Shown here: positions 49,122 to 58,034 of the stretch, in pieces
Position numbering within the stretch: the stretch's first letter is position 1
How the letters are laid out: every line of letters begins with the position of its first letter
Notes under the pieces: generated by a model
What the model was told of the DNA's origin: nothing
Seen by the model: only the letters and a program-made list of their open reading frames with translations
Database searches by the model: none
Position numbers and translations under genes: made by a program
DNA from: SXVE01 sp036388895
Lineage (GTDB): Bacteria > Acidobacteriota > Blastocatellia > Pyrinomonadales > Pyrinomonadaceae
Reading direction: 5' to 3'
Assembly (NCBI GenBank): GCA_036388895.1
Contig: DASVQY010000030.1
Coordinates: forward strand, 1 to 64,000
Length of the DNA: 64,000 nt

Positions 49122-50129
49122 TCAATAATTTGCTAATTTTCGTGCCGCTTCGATGATTTCCGAGACTTGCGGCAGATAATAATCTTCCATTTGCGGCGCG
49201 AAGGGAACCGGCGCGTCAATGGAAGCGACGCGAATTACCGGCGCGTCGAGCCATTCGAACGCTTCTTCGGCGATGATGGCGGAAATTTCGCCGCCGATTC
49301 CGCCGGTCAAACTCGCTTCGTGCAAAACCATAGCGCGATTCGTTTTTTTGACGGTTGCCAGAATCGCTTCTTTATCGAGCGGCGCGAGCGAGCGCAAATC
49401 AATTACTTCAACGCTCAAACCGTCGGATTTTTCGAGTTCGTCAGCCGCGTCCATCGCGTTCAAAACCTGTGCGCCGAATGTGATGATTGATAAATCTTTT
49501 CCTTCTCTCGCCGTCCGAGCCTTGCCGATTTCGACGATGTAATCTTCTTCGGGCAATTGTTCGCGCAGGCGCGGCAGACGATAAAGCTTTTTATGTTCGA
49601 AAAACAGAACCGGATCGGGGTCACGAATTGCCGCTTTTATCAAACCTTTCGCGTCATAAGCCGTTGAAGGCTCGACCATTTTCAAGCCAGCCGTGTTCAG
49701 AAAAAACGATTCGGCGTTTAAAGAGTGAAACGGACCGCCGCGCACGCCCGAACCGCACGGACCGCGAAAAACCGCTTGAATAGAACCGCACCCGCGATAA
49801 CGCGATTTCGCCGCATAATTCGTCAGCATATCGAATCCCGTCGAGATGAAATCAATAAACTGAAATTCAGCAACCGGTTTCATTCCCAAAAGCGCCGCGC
49901 CGCACGCCGCGCCGACGATGGCGGCTTCGGAAATCGGCGTGTCAATCATTCGTTCGGTGCCGAATTCGTCAATAAAACCTTCAGTCAGCTTAAACGCGCC
50001 GCCGTACGCGCCGATGTCTTCGCCGATGACGAAAACCGTTTCGTCGCGCTTCATTTCCTCGTGAATGCCTTGCCGGATTGCTTCGATTAAAGTTAAGCCC
50101 TTTGTTTCCTGTTTTGTTGCTGTCGCCAT
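49122..50129 (-). CDS. 2-Oxoacid dehydrogenase E1 beta subunit
   Basis: A 335-residue transketolase-like subunit. TLIEAIRQGIHEEMKRDETVFVIGEDIGAYGGAFKLTEGF, IDTPISEAAIVGAACGAALLG, and AVFRGPCGSGVRGGPFHSLNAESFF are the typical E1 beta motifs (thiamine-diphosphate-activating Glu in the GEDIG strand). It works with the E1 alpha subunit at 50778, in the same strand but with an unrelated gene (50260) between. The alpha2beta2 type is used by branched-chain and some pyruvate dehydrogenases; the two cannot be told apart by eye. It ends in a terminator at 49084. Confidence 0.92.
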   Translation of the reverse strand: MATATKQETKGLTLIEAIRQGIHEEMKRDETVFVIGEDIGAYGGAFKLTEGFIDEFGTERMIDTPISEAAIVGAACGAALLGMKPVAEFQFIDFISTGFDMLTNYAAKSRYRGCGSIQAVFRGPCGSGVRGGPFHSLNAESFFLNTAGLKMVEPSTAYDAKGLIKAAIRDPDPVLFFEHKKLYRLPRLREQLPEEDYIVEIGKARTAREGKDLSIITFGAQVLNAMDAADELEKSDGLSVEVIDLRSLAPLDKEAILATVKKTNRAMVLHEASLTGGIGGEISAIIAEEAFEWLDAPVIRVASIDAPVPFAPQMEDYYLPQVSEIIEAARKLANY

Positions 50130-50259
50130 TTTTAGTTAAACTCTTTAGCCCGTTTTCGCGAATTAATAATAATTTATACCGCTCGGCAAAGTATTTCCGT
50201 ATCAGTGTGAATTTCGTTTCGTGCCGCTCAAAATATCAATATAAAAGTTACTGTTTGTC

Positions 50260-50694
50260 TTACGCCAAATCTTTCGTTTCTTCTTCGCTTTCTTCGAAAA
50301 GTCGGCTGACCGGAGTGTGCGTCGGCGGAAGCGATTCCTGATGTTCACTCATATCTTTTTGCAGTTTCTGAACCGCTTCTTTTGCGCGCTCGAAATCGTC
50401 CTTTTTAATCTTTAAAGTAATTTTGCCTTCGCGGTTCGGCATTTTGCTCAGTTTGGTAAAATCTTTCAGGCGAATTTCGATTTTTGCTCCCATTTTGAAA
50501 AAGCCTTTGCGAAATTTTACGTCTAAAATCTCGTCAATTGCGATGCGCGCTTCTTTTACTCCGTCCTTGATAATCCCGAAAAGTTTCGATTCAAACTCCA
50601 GAATGATTCCGGCGGACGAAAACTTCGCCATTCCGTCAATTTGCGACAGTCCGCTTTCGGTTTTAAATGGAACGCTGGTAAAGCCTACTTTCAT
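50260..50694 (-). CDS. PH-like domain protein between E1 beta and E1 alpha
   Basis: A 144-residue cytoplasmic protein starting MKVGFTSVPFKTESG. A beta-rich core (GMAKFSSAGIILEFESKLFGIIKDGVKEARIAIDEILDVKFRKGFFKMGAKIEIRL) ends in a helix (FERAKEAVQKLQKDM), the layout of bacterial PH-like domains. The tail is Pro/Glu-rich. I chose ATG 50694 rather than the one 9 codons upstream because the latter adds a hydrophobic MKLLFLLQL. Its position between two enzyme subunits may be fortuitous. The function is unknown. Confidence 0.6.
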   Translation of the reverse strand: MKVGFTSVPFKTESGLSQIDGMAKFSSAGIILEFESKLFGIIKDGVKEARIAIDEILDVKFRKGFFKMGAKIEIRLKDFTKLSKMPNREGKITLKIKKDDFERAKEAVQKLQKDMSEHQESLPPTHTPVSRLFEESEEETKDLA

Positions 50695-50777
50695 AAGTTG
50701 TAAAAGAAAAAGAAGTTTCAATTAAGGTTGTTCGTCACAAACTGTATTTACACAATCAAGCAAAGTTTAGAACAACT

Positions 50778-51842
50778 TTATTTTTCCAAAACTTTTTTCT
50801 TGAAAGCCGGTTTAACGATTCGATTGTCGAAAACGTCGTAAGCCGCCGATTCCGGTTCGGGCAGCGCCGCCGATTCTGCGATTGCCAATTCATCGTCCAA
50901 ATATTTTTCGATTTCCGCGATAATTTCGCTCAGTTCGTCGGCTGAGGCAATTTCTTCTTCTTTTAAAAATCTTTCGTAACGATCAATCGGGTCGTTGTTT
51001 TTCGCCCAAAATTCGATTTCGCCCGCGGGAACGTAACTTTGATTGTCGTGTTCGGCGTGACCTTTGCGGCGGTACGTCATCGCTTCGATTAAAACGGAAC
51101 CGTTTCCGCCGCGAGCGTGTTCGACCGCGCGTTTCATAGTTTCGTAGGAAGCGACGATATCGTTGCCGTCAACTGATAAGCCTAAAATGCCGTATCCGAC
51201 TGCTTTATCAACGAAATGCGCCGCAGCGGTTTGATTGCGTGTCGGCGTTGAATAAGCGTAGCCGTTGTTTTCGATGATTGTAATCAGAGGCAATTTTTGC
51301 ACCGCGGCGAAATTCACGCCTTCGTGAAAAGCGCCGGTGGACGATGCGCCTTCGCCGATGTATGCGACGGCAACGCGATCCTGCTTTTTCATCCGCGCCG
51401 CCAGCAAAACGCCCGCCATTACCGGAATCATATCGCCGAGATGCGAAATCGGACCGACAAAACCTTTTTCCAGATCGGCGAAATGAAACTGAACGTCGGT
51501 TGCGCGGCTCGGCGCGTTGCCTTTTCCGAGATACTGAGCGAAGATCGTGCGCGGCAAAATTCCTTTCACGAAGCAAGCGCCGATGTCGCGAATAAGAGGC
51601 GCGATAAAATCCTGCGGCTGCAAAGCGTAAGCCGTTCCGACCGCCGTTGCTTCCTGTCCCAAAGACGTAAAAACTCCGCCCGTTAATTTCGCCTGTCGCT
51701 TGAGCCGAACGGTCACTTCGTCGAACATTCTCGTCATTTTGACGAAGCGGTAAAGTTCGATAAATTGCTCTTTGGAAAGTGATGTTTCCGACGTGCAGCT
51801 CAAAGGTTTTTCAGATTTTTGCAGATTGGTTTTCGCCGACAT
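50778..51842 (-). CDS. 2-Oxoacid dehydrogenase E1 alpha subunit
   Basis: A 354-residue thiamine-diphosphate subunit. The diphosphate-binding motif reads GEGASSTGAFHEGVNFAAV then IENNGYAYSTP (GEG...NN). Further on are DGNDIVASYETMKRAVEHARGGNGSVLIEAMTYR and GHAEHDNQSYV, with FVDKAVGYGIL. It decarboxylates the 2-oxoacid and passes the acyl group to E2. It heads the pair with the beta subunit at 49122. The N-terminal 25 residues (up to SKEQFIEL) have no family equivalent and might be shorter in reality. Confidence 0.92.
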   Translation of the reverse strand: MSAKTNLQKSEKPLSCTSETSLSKEQFIELYRFVKMTRMFDEVTVRLKRQAKLTGGVFTSLGQEATAVGTAYALQPQDFIAPLIRDIGACFVKGILPRTIFAQYLGKGNAPSRATDVQFHFADLEKGFVGPISHLGDMIPVMAGVLLAARMKKQDRVAVAYIGEGASSTGAFHEGVNFAAVQKLPLITIIENNGYAYSTPTRNQTAAAHFVDKAVGYGILGLSVDGNDIVASYETMKRAVEHARGGNGSVLIEAMTYRRKGHAEHDNQSYVPAGEIEFWAKNNDPIDRYERFLKEEEIASADELSEIIAEIEKYLDDELAIAESAALPEPESAAYDVFDNRIVKPAFKKKVLEK

Positions 51843-51897
51843 TCTATTTCTACTCGCCTTTTACTTATTTTTTACTTGGTTTTTACTTGGTTTTTCT

Positions 51898-52146
51898 TTA
51901 TTTCTTCTTCGCAAAATATTTAATGATTCCGTAGATGCTGATCAGCACCCAAAAAAATTCTACGATGAACGCCGAAAAATTAAAATTGAAGACGAGCGAA
52001 AAGATAATCAAACTCGCGCCTGCGGCGTTGAGCACCGAGTAAATCAAAGATTCGCTTTTGATTTTTTCGGCTTGCAGCAAAATATACGTGAGAATGATGA
52101 GAAAAACGCCGACCGAACCGACAAAATCGTAAAGTGTATAGTTCAT
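51898..52146 (-). CDS. Small membrane protein, CBU_0592-like
   Basis: An 82-residue protein with three hydrophobic helices (about 10-28, 37-54 and 56-74). DFVGSVGVFLIILTYILLQAEKIKSES, then YSVLNAAGASLIIFSLVFNFN, is the pattern of the CBU_0592-like family. It is followed on the same strand by a smaller two-helix protein, the two probably translated together (gap 7 bases). The role is unknown. Confidence 0.7.
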   Translation of the reverse strand: MNYTLYDFVGSVGVFLIILTYILLQAEKIKSESLIYSVLNAAGASLIIFSLVFNFNFSAFIVEFFWVLISIYGIIKYFAKKK

Positions 52147-52153
52147 CCGATTG

Positions 52154-52312
52154 TCATTTTACGCTTTTTCCGCGAAATGTGTTGACCACCCCGAGAACCA
52201 GAAATACCGAACCGAGAGCGGCGTAAACAGACCTCGATTCAGTTGAAAGAAAAGCCGCAATGTAAAAAAGAATTGAGGCGACAAAAAATAATTTGGGTGC
52301 GTGTTTTTTCAT
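52154..52312 (-). CDS. Tiny two-helix membrane protein
   Basis: A 52-residue protein starting MKKHAPKLFFVASILFYIAAFLS, with a second hydrophobic stretch YAALGSVFLVLGVVNTF and a basic end. Two predicted membrane helices; no motif recognised. It lies 7 bases upstream (by strand) of the CBU_0592-like gene. It is too short for reliable family assignment but has the coding look of its neighbours. Confidence 0.5.
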   Translation of the reverse strand: MKKHAPKLFFVASILFYIAAFLSTESRSVYAALGSVFLVLGVVNTFRGKSVK

Positions 52313-52391
52313 AAATAATAAAGTTTCGATTGTAAAATGGTATATCTCAAACGATAAATACGTTTTATTTGACCAAAAAGATGCGCCAAAA

Positions 52392-53432
52392 TTATTCTTC
52401 ACTAATCGGAAGTTTAGCGACCAAGCCGTTCGCTCCAACCGCCCAAATCGCGTTTTCGCCCTTTGCTTGCACGGCATTGTAATTTTCTTTATCAATGTTC
52501 ATCCAAATTCTGCCGCCGTCTCTGGAAATGTCCGAGCCGTTTGAGCCGACGGCGATTAAAGTTTTTTTATCAATGTAAGCGACGCCCGAACGATAGCCGT
52601 TCAAGCCTTTTCCCGCAACCCACGTCGCGCCGCCGTCATACGTGAAAGCCAGATTGTTAATCGTTTCATTCGGCTTTTCGTAATTTCCGCCGACGATAAC
52701 GCCGTTTTGCGCGTCGTACATCGCAATCGAAAAAATTCCGCTGCCCGCCGTGCCTTTGACAATCGGCGTGTCGGCGACCGACCACGTTTTTCCGCGATTA
52801 TTCGAGCGAAAAACACGAGCGTCATTTCCGCCGGTGACGAGAAAGACGTTGTTTCTGCCCTGCGTAATCAAACACGTTCCGCTCGCCGCAAATGCCGCTT
52901 CGCCCGCTTTTGCCGGCGGCATCTTGTTTCTCGGCAGATATCTCCAGGTTTCGCCTTTATCGGTTGCGATCAAAATATATTTGCCGTCAGCCGGATCGCT
53001 CATAGCGATTCCGCTCGTTTTGTTCCAGAAAGCGACTGCGTCGAAAAACGCTTTGGGGTTGCCGTTTTTAAATTGCAGTTTCCAGGTTTTACCGCCGTCA
53101 GCCGTTTTGTAGATGCGCGAATTTTCGCCTTCGCCGATGCTCAAAATATACGCCGTGTTCGCGTCGAAAGCCTCGACATCGCGGAAATCCAATTTTTCCG
53201 CTCCCGGAACAACGCCGACCGTCCAGGTTTTACCGCCGTCAACCGTTTTCAAAAACGTTCCGCCCGTTCCGCTCGCCCATATTATTTTCTCATTAACGAC
53301 GGAAAGACCGCGCAAACTCGCTTTTGTATCAACCTCTTGCTTTTGCCACTGCGCGCTCACGCCTAAAATTAAAAACGTAAGATTTATTAATAAAAGAATT
53401 GCCGCTTGTCGCAGTTTTGTTTTGATTTTCAT
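52392..53432 (-). CDS. Exported BNR/Ycf48-like beta propeller
   Basis: A 346-residue exported protein (signal peptide QAAILLLINLTFLILGVSAQ). Repeats such as ASGTGGTFLKTVDGGKTWTVG, ILSIGEGENSRIYKTADGGKTWKLQF, FRSNNRGKTWSVADTPI and ISRDGGRIWMNID carry BNR/Asp-box motifs (SxDxGxxW). About seven blades fit the length, as in the Ycf48 photosystem assembly family, but the organism shows no photosynthetic genes here. Relatives in heterotrophs are often sialidase-like or adhesins. No catalytic Glu/Arg set was recognised. Confidence 0.8.
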   Translation of the reverse strand: MKIKTKLRQAAILLLINLTFLILGVSAQWQKQEVDTKASLRGLSVVNEKIIWASGTGGTFLKTVDGGKTWTVGVVPGAEKLDFRDVEAFDANTAYILSIGEGENSRIYKTADGGKTWKLQFKNGNPKAFFDAVAFWNKTSGIAMSDPADGKYILIATDKGETWRYLPRNKMPPAKAGEAAFAASGTCLITQGRNNVFLVTGGNDARVFRSNNRGKTWSVADTPIVKGTAGSGIFSIAMYDAQNGVIVGGNYEKPNETINNLAFTYDGGATWVAGKGLNGYRSGVAYIDKKTLIAVGSNGSDISRDGGRIWMNIDKENYNAVQAKGENAIWAVGANGLVAKLPISEE

Positions 53433-53446
53433 TGATTTATAAATCT

Positions 53447-54682
53447 TTAATAAACCATTCTGGTTTTTATAGTGCTTTTGACCTCGCGCAAAATCTCAAA
53501 CGCTTCTCTCGATAATTTCGTGTCAATATCGAGAATTACATAGCCGATTTCTTCGTTCGTTTTCAGATACTGACCCAAAATATTAATACCCCGCTCGGAC
53601 AATTTCGAGTTTATTTCACTCAAAACGCCGGGAATATTTTCGTGAATGTGCAGAATCCGGTGCGTTCCGGCTTGCGGCGGCAGATTGAGTTCGGGAACCG
53701 TGTGCGAGCCGATAGAAGTTCCGAGTTCCAAATAATTTATCAATTTAGCCGTCACGTCAAAACCGATATTCGCTTGCGCTTCTTCGGTCGAGCCGCCGAT
53801 GTGCGGCGTTAATATAACGTTCGGCAGATTTTGCAGACCGCTCGAAAAGGCGTCGCCGTTTTTCTCCGGTTCTTCGGGAAAAACGTCCACGCCCGCGCCG
53901 CTGATCGTGCCGTTTTCGATGTATTTTTTGAGCGCCTCCAAATCAACTACGTCGCCGCGGCTGTAATTGAGAAAAATCGTTCCTTTCTGCATCGCCGCGA
54001 GCGTTTCTTCGTTAATCATTCCGCGTGTCGTAGCGTCGGACGGAACGTGCAGAGTAACGATATTCGACTGCTGCAAAAGCTCGCGCAAATCTCTGATTTG
54101 TTTAGCGTTTCCGTGCGGCAATTTCGTCACCGCGTCGTAATAAATCACGTTCATGCCGAGCGCTTCAGCCATCACGGAAACCTGCGAACCGATGTTGCCG
54201 TAACCGATAATTCCCAGAGTTTTTCCGCGCAGTTCGTAACTTCCCGCCGAATCCTTGAGCCAAACGCCCAGATGCGCGGCGATATTTTTATCCGTGATCC
54301 GGCGAATCAACATCACGCATAATCCGATTATCAATTCCGCAACCGAGCGAGTATTGGAATAAGGCGCGTTAAAAACGGCGACGCCGCTTTGCGTGGCGGC
54401 TTTCAAATTTATCTGGTTAACGCCGATACAAAACGCGCCGATTGCCAGAAGTTTGTCGGCATTTTCAAAGACGTTTTCCGTAACCTGCGTTTTCGAGCGG
54501 ATTCCCAAAATATGCACGCCTTTGATTTCCTCGATCAAATCCGCTTCGCTCAAAGCGCCCGAAAGTTTTTTGATTTCCGCATAACCGCTTTGTTTTAATT
54601 CCGCAACCGCCGAATCAGAAATGTTTTCGAGAAGCAAAATTTTAATTTTATTTCGCGGATAAGATGTTTGCTCAGTTTTCAT
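53447..54682 (-). CDS. serA: D-3-phosphoglycerate dehydrogenase
   Basis: A 411-residue enzyme that makes 3-phosphohydroxypyruvate, the first step of serine synthesis. The start MKTEQTSYPRNKIKILLLEN is preferred to a codon-7 upstream ATG. Motifs: FNAPYSNTRSVAELIIGL, LRGKTLGIIGYGNIGSQVSVMAEALG (NAD loop), NIVTLHVPSDATTRGMINE, the Arg-Gly pair in NYSRGDVVDLEAL, the His dyad TPHIGGSTEEAQ. The C-terminal ACT domain (about 340-410) senses serine, as in the E. coli type. A TATAAT (54693-54698) lies only 10 bases upstream, which would give an almost leaderless mRNA; it could be coincidence. Confidence 0.94.
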   Translation of the reverse strand: MKTEQTSYPRNKIKILLLENISDSAVAELKQSGYAEIKKLSGALSEADLIEEIKGVHILGIRSKTQVTENVFENADKLLAIGAFCIGVNQINLKAATQSGVAVFNAPYSNTRSVAELIIGLCVMLIRRITDKNIAAHLGVWLKDSAGSYELRGKTLGIIGYGNIGSQVSVMAEALGMNVIYYDAVTKLPHGNAKQIRDLRELLQQSNIVTLHVPSDATTRGMINEETLAAMQKGTIFLNYSRGDVVDLEALKKYIENGTISGAGVDVFPEEPEKNGDAFSSGLQNLPNVILTPHIGGSTEEAQANIGFDVTAKLINYLELGTSIGSHTVPELNLPPQAGTHRILHIHENIPGVLSEINSKLSERGINILGQYLKTNEEIGYVILDIDTKLSREAFEILREVKSTIKTRMVY

Positions 54683-54701
54683 AAAAAGACAGATTATAAA
54701 C

Positions 54702-54731
54702 AAAAAACGAGAACGAACGAATCGCTCTCGT
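54702..54731 (-). terminator. Terminator of the lpd gene
   Basis: On the minus strand ACGAGA (54726-54731) pairs with TCTCGT (54707-54712), extended by further pairs, followed by a six-T run (54702-54707). It follows the lpd stop by about 95 bases and precedes serA. A separate gap (54732-54826) holds a small CTTG/CAAG hairpin. Confidence 0.7.
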
Positions 54732-54826
54732 CGGTTGTCGTATTTTCCTTTCAGCTTGTAACTTTCAAGCCAGCTATTTGAAAATAAACTTCATAACATC
54801 AACATGTTAATGTCGAAAATGACCCG

Positions 54827-56236
54827 TTAAATATGAATCGTCAAATCGTGAACGCCTTCCGCCGCCTCCATAACCGATTCTGAAACAGTCGGGTGCGCGT
54901 GAATAGTTCTGCCCAATTCATCGGCGGTTGATTCAAGCTGCATTGCGACGCAGGCTTCGGCAAGCAGTTCCGTCGCGTGCGGTCCGATGATGTGGACGCC
55001 GAGAACTTCATCGTATTTTTTCTCGGAGACGATTTTCACGAAGCCGTCGGTTTCGCCTAAAATTCTGGCTTTACCGGATGCCGAGAAAGGGAACTTGCCG
55101 ACTTTTACGTCATAGCCTTCTTCGCGGGCTTTGGCTTCGGTCAAACCGACTGAAGCGACTTCCGGGTCGCAGTATGTGCAGTTAGGAACGAGGCGCATAT
55201 TTATCGGTTCGACTTTTTTGCCCGCGATTCTTTCGACGACCATAATTCCTTCTTTTGACGCGAGATGCGCGAGCCACGGCGTGGCGATTACGTCGCCGAT
55301 CGCGAAAATGCCCGGTTCGTCGGTTTCGCAGAACTCGTTTACTTCGACAGTTCCGCGCTGTGAAAGTTTGACTTTCGTGTTTTCCAAGCCTAAACCTTCC
55401 AAATAAGGCATTCGCCCGACGGCGACGAGGAACATTTCGGCTTCATAGGAAACGTCAGCGCCTTTGTCGTTTTTGCCGGTCGCTTTGACGCCGTTTTTCG
55501 TTTTTTCGATTTTTTCCAGCTTTATTCCGGTTTCAACTTTAATCCCTTGTTTTTTGAAGCTGCGGGCGAGTTCTTTGGAAACTTCTTCGTCTTCGACCGG
55601 AACGATGCGCGGCATAAATTCGACTATTGTCGTTTCGCAGCCGAAACGCGCGTAAACCGAAGCGAATTCGACGCCGACCGCACCCGAACCCATAACGATC
55701 ATTGATTTCGGGACGCTTTCGAGTTCTAAAATCTGGTCGGAATTGACGACTTGTTTGCCGTCGGTTTCAAAGCCAGGAAACGGTTTGACGACCGAGCCGG
55801 TGGCGATGATGATGTTTTTCGTTTCGATTGTTTCTTTCGCGCCGCCGTCTTTCGTGACTTCGATTTTTCCTTTGCCGACGATTTTGCCAAAGCCGTTGTA
55901 AACCGCGATTTTATGTTTTTTCATCAGGTAAGTAACGCCAGCCGCGTTTTTATCAACAATCGCGCTTTTGCGTTTCTGCACCTGCGTCCAATCGAATCCG
56001 AGATTGTCGATCTTGATTCCGTGTTCGGCGAAATGTCCGGCTTTTTCATATAAATACGCTGACTGCAAAAGAGCTTTTGTCGGAATACAGCCGCGCAAAC
56101 CGCACGTTCCGCCGAGCTTCGCGCCGTTTTCCTTTTCGATAATCGCTACTTTAAGTCCGAGCTGCGCGGCGCGAACCGCTGCGACATAGCCGCCCGGTCC
56201 CGCGCCGATAATCGTTACGTCAAATTGTTCTGCCAA
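54827..56236 (-). CDS. lpd: Dihydrolipoyl dehydrogenase (E3)
   Basis: A 469-residue flavoprotein. FAD-binding GAGPGGYVAAVRAAQLG, redox-active disulfide in GTCGLRGCIPTKALL (C-x4-C), NAD-binding MGSGAVGVEFASVY, FAD contact in FAIGDVIATPWLAHLASKEG, and the active-site His-Glu pair in HAHPTVSESVMEAAE. It reoxidises the dihydrolipoyl group of E2 with NAD. It is the only E3 in the window and sits 13 kb from E2. It is divergent from the rhodanese genes. CAT at the start has no strong ribosome site. Confidence 0.96.
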   Translation of the reverse strand: MAEQFDVTIIGAGPGGYVAAVRAAQLGLKVAIIEKENGAKLGGTCGLRGCIPTKALLQSAYLYEKAGHFAEHGIKIDNLGFDWTQVQKRKSAIVDKNAAGVTYLMKKHKIAVYNGFGKIVGKGKIEVTKDGGAKETIETKNIIIATGSVVKPFPGFETDGKQVVNSDQILELESVPKSMIVMGSGAVGVEFASVYARFGCETTIVEFMPRIVPVEDEEVSKELARSFKKQGIKVETGIKLEKIEKTKNGVKATGKNDKGADVSYEAEMFLVAVGRMPYLEGLGLENTKVKLSQRGTVEVNEFCETDEPGIFAIGDVIATPWLAHLASKEGIMVVERIAGKKVEPINMRLVPNCTYCDPEVASVGLTEAKAREEGYDVKVGKFPFSASGKARILGETDGFVKIVSEKKYDEVLGVHIIGPHATELLAEACVAMQLESTADELGRTIHAHPTVSESVMEAAEGVHDLTIHI

Positions 56237-56351
56237 TTTCTTATCCTCTTCTAATTAAAATTTTATTGAATAGCAAAAAAGCTATTATAAGAATTTCCCG
56301 CCGCATTCGCTAGTTTGCTTGTCGGAAGTTGCGTTAAACTAATTTCAAGTT

Positions 56352-56714
56352 ATGGAACATTCAAAGGAATTTGAAAATTTGGTCGCCGGCATAAAACCGA
56401 ACATCAGGGAAATTTCGGTTGAAGATACTCTGGAAAAAGTGAAAAACGGAACGACTTTGATTGATGTGCGCGAAGATAATGAATTTGCCGCCGGACACGC
56501 GGCGAACTCCGTACACATCGGACGCGGCGTCATCGAGCGCGACATCGTGCATAAATTCCCCGATAAAAATGAGGAATTGATTTTATACTGCGGCGGCGGT
56601 TATCGCTCGGCGCTCGCGGCGGATAATTTGCAGAAAATGGGTTACAAAAATGTGCTTTCGATGGCTGGCGGCTGGACGGCTTGGAAAGAAGCGCACGCGC
56701 CGATTGAAGATTAA
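56352..56714 (+). CDS. Rhodanese-domain protein
   Basis: A 120-residue single rhodanese domain: TLIDVREDNEFAAGHAANSVHI at the start and the active-site loop YCGGGYRSALAADNLQKMGYKNV with catalytic Cys, then MAGGWTAWKE. It probably moves sulfane sulfur in the cytoplasm. It is followed after 33 bases by a second rhodanese with a lipoprotein signal. Divergent from lpd. Confidence 0.88.
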   Translation: MEHSKEFENLVAGIKPNIREISVEDTLEKVKNGTTLIDVREDNEFAAGHAANSVHIGRGVIERDIVHKFPDKNEELILYCGGGYRSALAADNLQKMGYKNVLSMAGGWTAWKEAHAPIED

Positions 56715-56747
56715 ATCTGACATCAGACAGGAGAAGGTTCTTACTCT

Positions 56748-57143
56748 ATGAAAACAATACTTATTCACATTTTACTGCTGGCGACTCTAAGCTTCGCCGG
56801 TTGTCAGAATTCCGTAACCGGGCACGGAAGCGTCAAACAGGCTTCGGTCGAGCAGACGAAGCGAGCCGTTGACAACAACAAAAACGTGCAGTTTATTGAT
56901 GTGCGTACCGAATCGGAATACGAAAGCGGACATGCGCCGGGAACCGTTAATTTGCCGATTGATTCTTTAGAAAAAGAGCTCGCCAAACTCGACCCGGAAA
57001 AACCCGTGTATTTGATTTGCCAAACCGGTCGGCGTTCGCAGAAAGGGGCGGAAATTCTGGAAAAAAACAATTTCAAAAACGTTTACAATGTCGAAGGCGG
57101 CACGAGCGCTTGGGAAAAAGCCGGATTTCAGGTAGAAAAATAA
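56748..57143 (+). CDS. Rhodanese-domain lipoprotein
   Basis: A 131-residue protein with a lipoprotein signal peptide (LLLATLSFAGC, Cys after FAG). The rhodanese part has FIDVRTESEYESGHAPGTVNLPI and the Cys loop LICQTGRRSQKGAEIL, then NVEGGTSAWE. So the mature protein is membrane-anchored outside the cytoplasm. It may handle periplasmic sulfur or be a redox-linked sensor. The first and second rhodaneses probably share a transcript with the methyltransferase that follows (start 6 bases after this stop). Confidence 0.88.
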   Translation: MKTILIHILLLATLSFAGCQNSVTGHGSVKQASVEQTKRAVDNNKNVQFIDVRTESEYESGHAPGTVNLPIDSLEKELAKLDPEKPVYLICQTGRRSQKGAEILEKNNFKNVYNVEGGTSAWEKAGFQVEK

Positions 57144-57148
57144 TTCTT

Positions 57149-57823
57149 ATGAGTTTTGAAACACACGACGCACGCGAACGGACAAAGGAAATACAAAAGG
57201 AATTTGCCGAAAAGGGCGATGCGCTCGGCTGGTTCGATGCGCTTTACAAAGAAGCGGCGGGCGATAACGAAAAAATTCCGTGGGCGGACTTAGAACCGAA
57301 TAAGTTTCTGCGAAGCTACGCCGAAAAAACCGATCTGCGCGGCGATAATCGAAAAGCGCTGGTCGTCGGCTGCGGTCTCGGCGACGACGCGCGTTTTTTG
57401 TATGATTTAGGATTCAATGTAACCGCGTTCGACGTTTCGCGCACGGCAATCGAATGGGCGCGGCGGCTGCACGCCGACACTGATATAAAATTCGTCGTCG
57501 CCGATTTGTTCGACCCGCCGAAAGACTGGTTTCAATCGTTCGAGTTCGTTCTGGAAGTTTATACGATTCAGCCTCTGCCTTTGGAAATCCGGAAAAATGT
57601 AATTGATGCGATTGCCAATTTCGTCGAGCTGAAAGGTAAATTACTCGTCGTCACGCGCGGACGCGAAGACGACGAAGAACCGCTCGAATTGCCGTGGGCT
57701 TTATCGAGAAAAGATTTGTCGCGCTTTGAAACGAATTCGCTCAGGCAAATACATTTTGAAGAAATGTGGGGCGACGAAGAAGAGCCGATTAAAAGATTTG
57801 TCGTCGAATATGAAAAATATTAA
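57149..57823 (+). CDS. Class I SAM methyltransferase, TPMT-like
   Basis: A 224-residue methyltransferase starting MSFETHDARER. SAM motif I is ALVVGCGLGDDARFLYDLGFNVTAFDVSRTAIEWARR; the strand KFVVADLFDPP and later LVVTRGREDDEEP follow. The N-terminal segment (ALYKEAAGDNEKIPWADLEPN) and the layout resemble thiopurine/thiocyanate methyltransferases (TPMT). Given the rhodanese neighbours a thiol or sulfur acceptor is plausible (inference). An ATG within the preceding gene opens the same frame but is not needed. Confidence 0.85.
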   Translation: MSFETHDARERTKEIQKEFAEKGDALGWFDALYKEAAGDNEKIPWADLEPNKFLRSYAEKTDLRGDNRKALVVGCGLGDDARFLYDLGFNVTAFDVSRTAIEWARRLHADTDIKFVVADLFDPPKDWFQSFEFVLEVYTIQPLPLEIRKNVIDAIANFVELKGKLLVVTRGREDDEEPLELPWALSRKDLSRFETNSLRQIHFEEMWGDEEEPIKRFVVEYEKY

Positions 57824-57910
57824 ACAATAAAACGCACATAAAAAATCAAAAACGAAGGTGAAAATAATCTGTGAAATTTATTGTCGCATAAAAATTAAAT
57901 CTGTTTGAAC

Positions 57911-57999
57911 GGCAAATTTGCCTGCGAAATAAACTAAACAAACGAAAAAGGAAAAAGGAATTTTTTATTTTTGTGTTTTTCGTGTATTTCGCAGGCAAA
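57911..57999. repeat. Palindrome with GCCTGCGAAATA arms
   Basis: TTTGCCTGCGAAATA (57917-57931) is the exact complement of 57985-57999, and the left end is extended by the perfect 12-base palindrome GGCAAATTTGCC (57911-57922). The inner part (AACGAAAA... TTTTTCGTG) also pairs partly. It is in the 211-base gap between the convergent methyltransferase and TPR genes. Confidence 0.7.
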
Positions 58000-58034
58000 A
58001 CCAATCTTTATTTTTCAACACTCACAGTAATTTC

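Noticed and set aside
52707..53366. Open frame on the plus strand opposite the BNR propeller (about 219 codons)
   Set aside because: No ribosome site, no domain; the opposite frame shows repeated BNR motifs.
54693..54698. TATAAT just before serA as a promoter
   Set aside because: Only 10 bases before the ATG and no -35 box at the right distance; kept only as a remark under serA.
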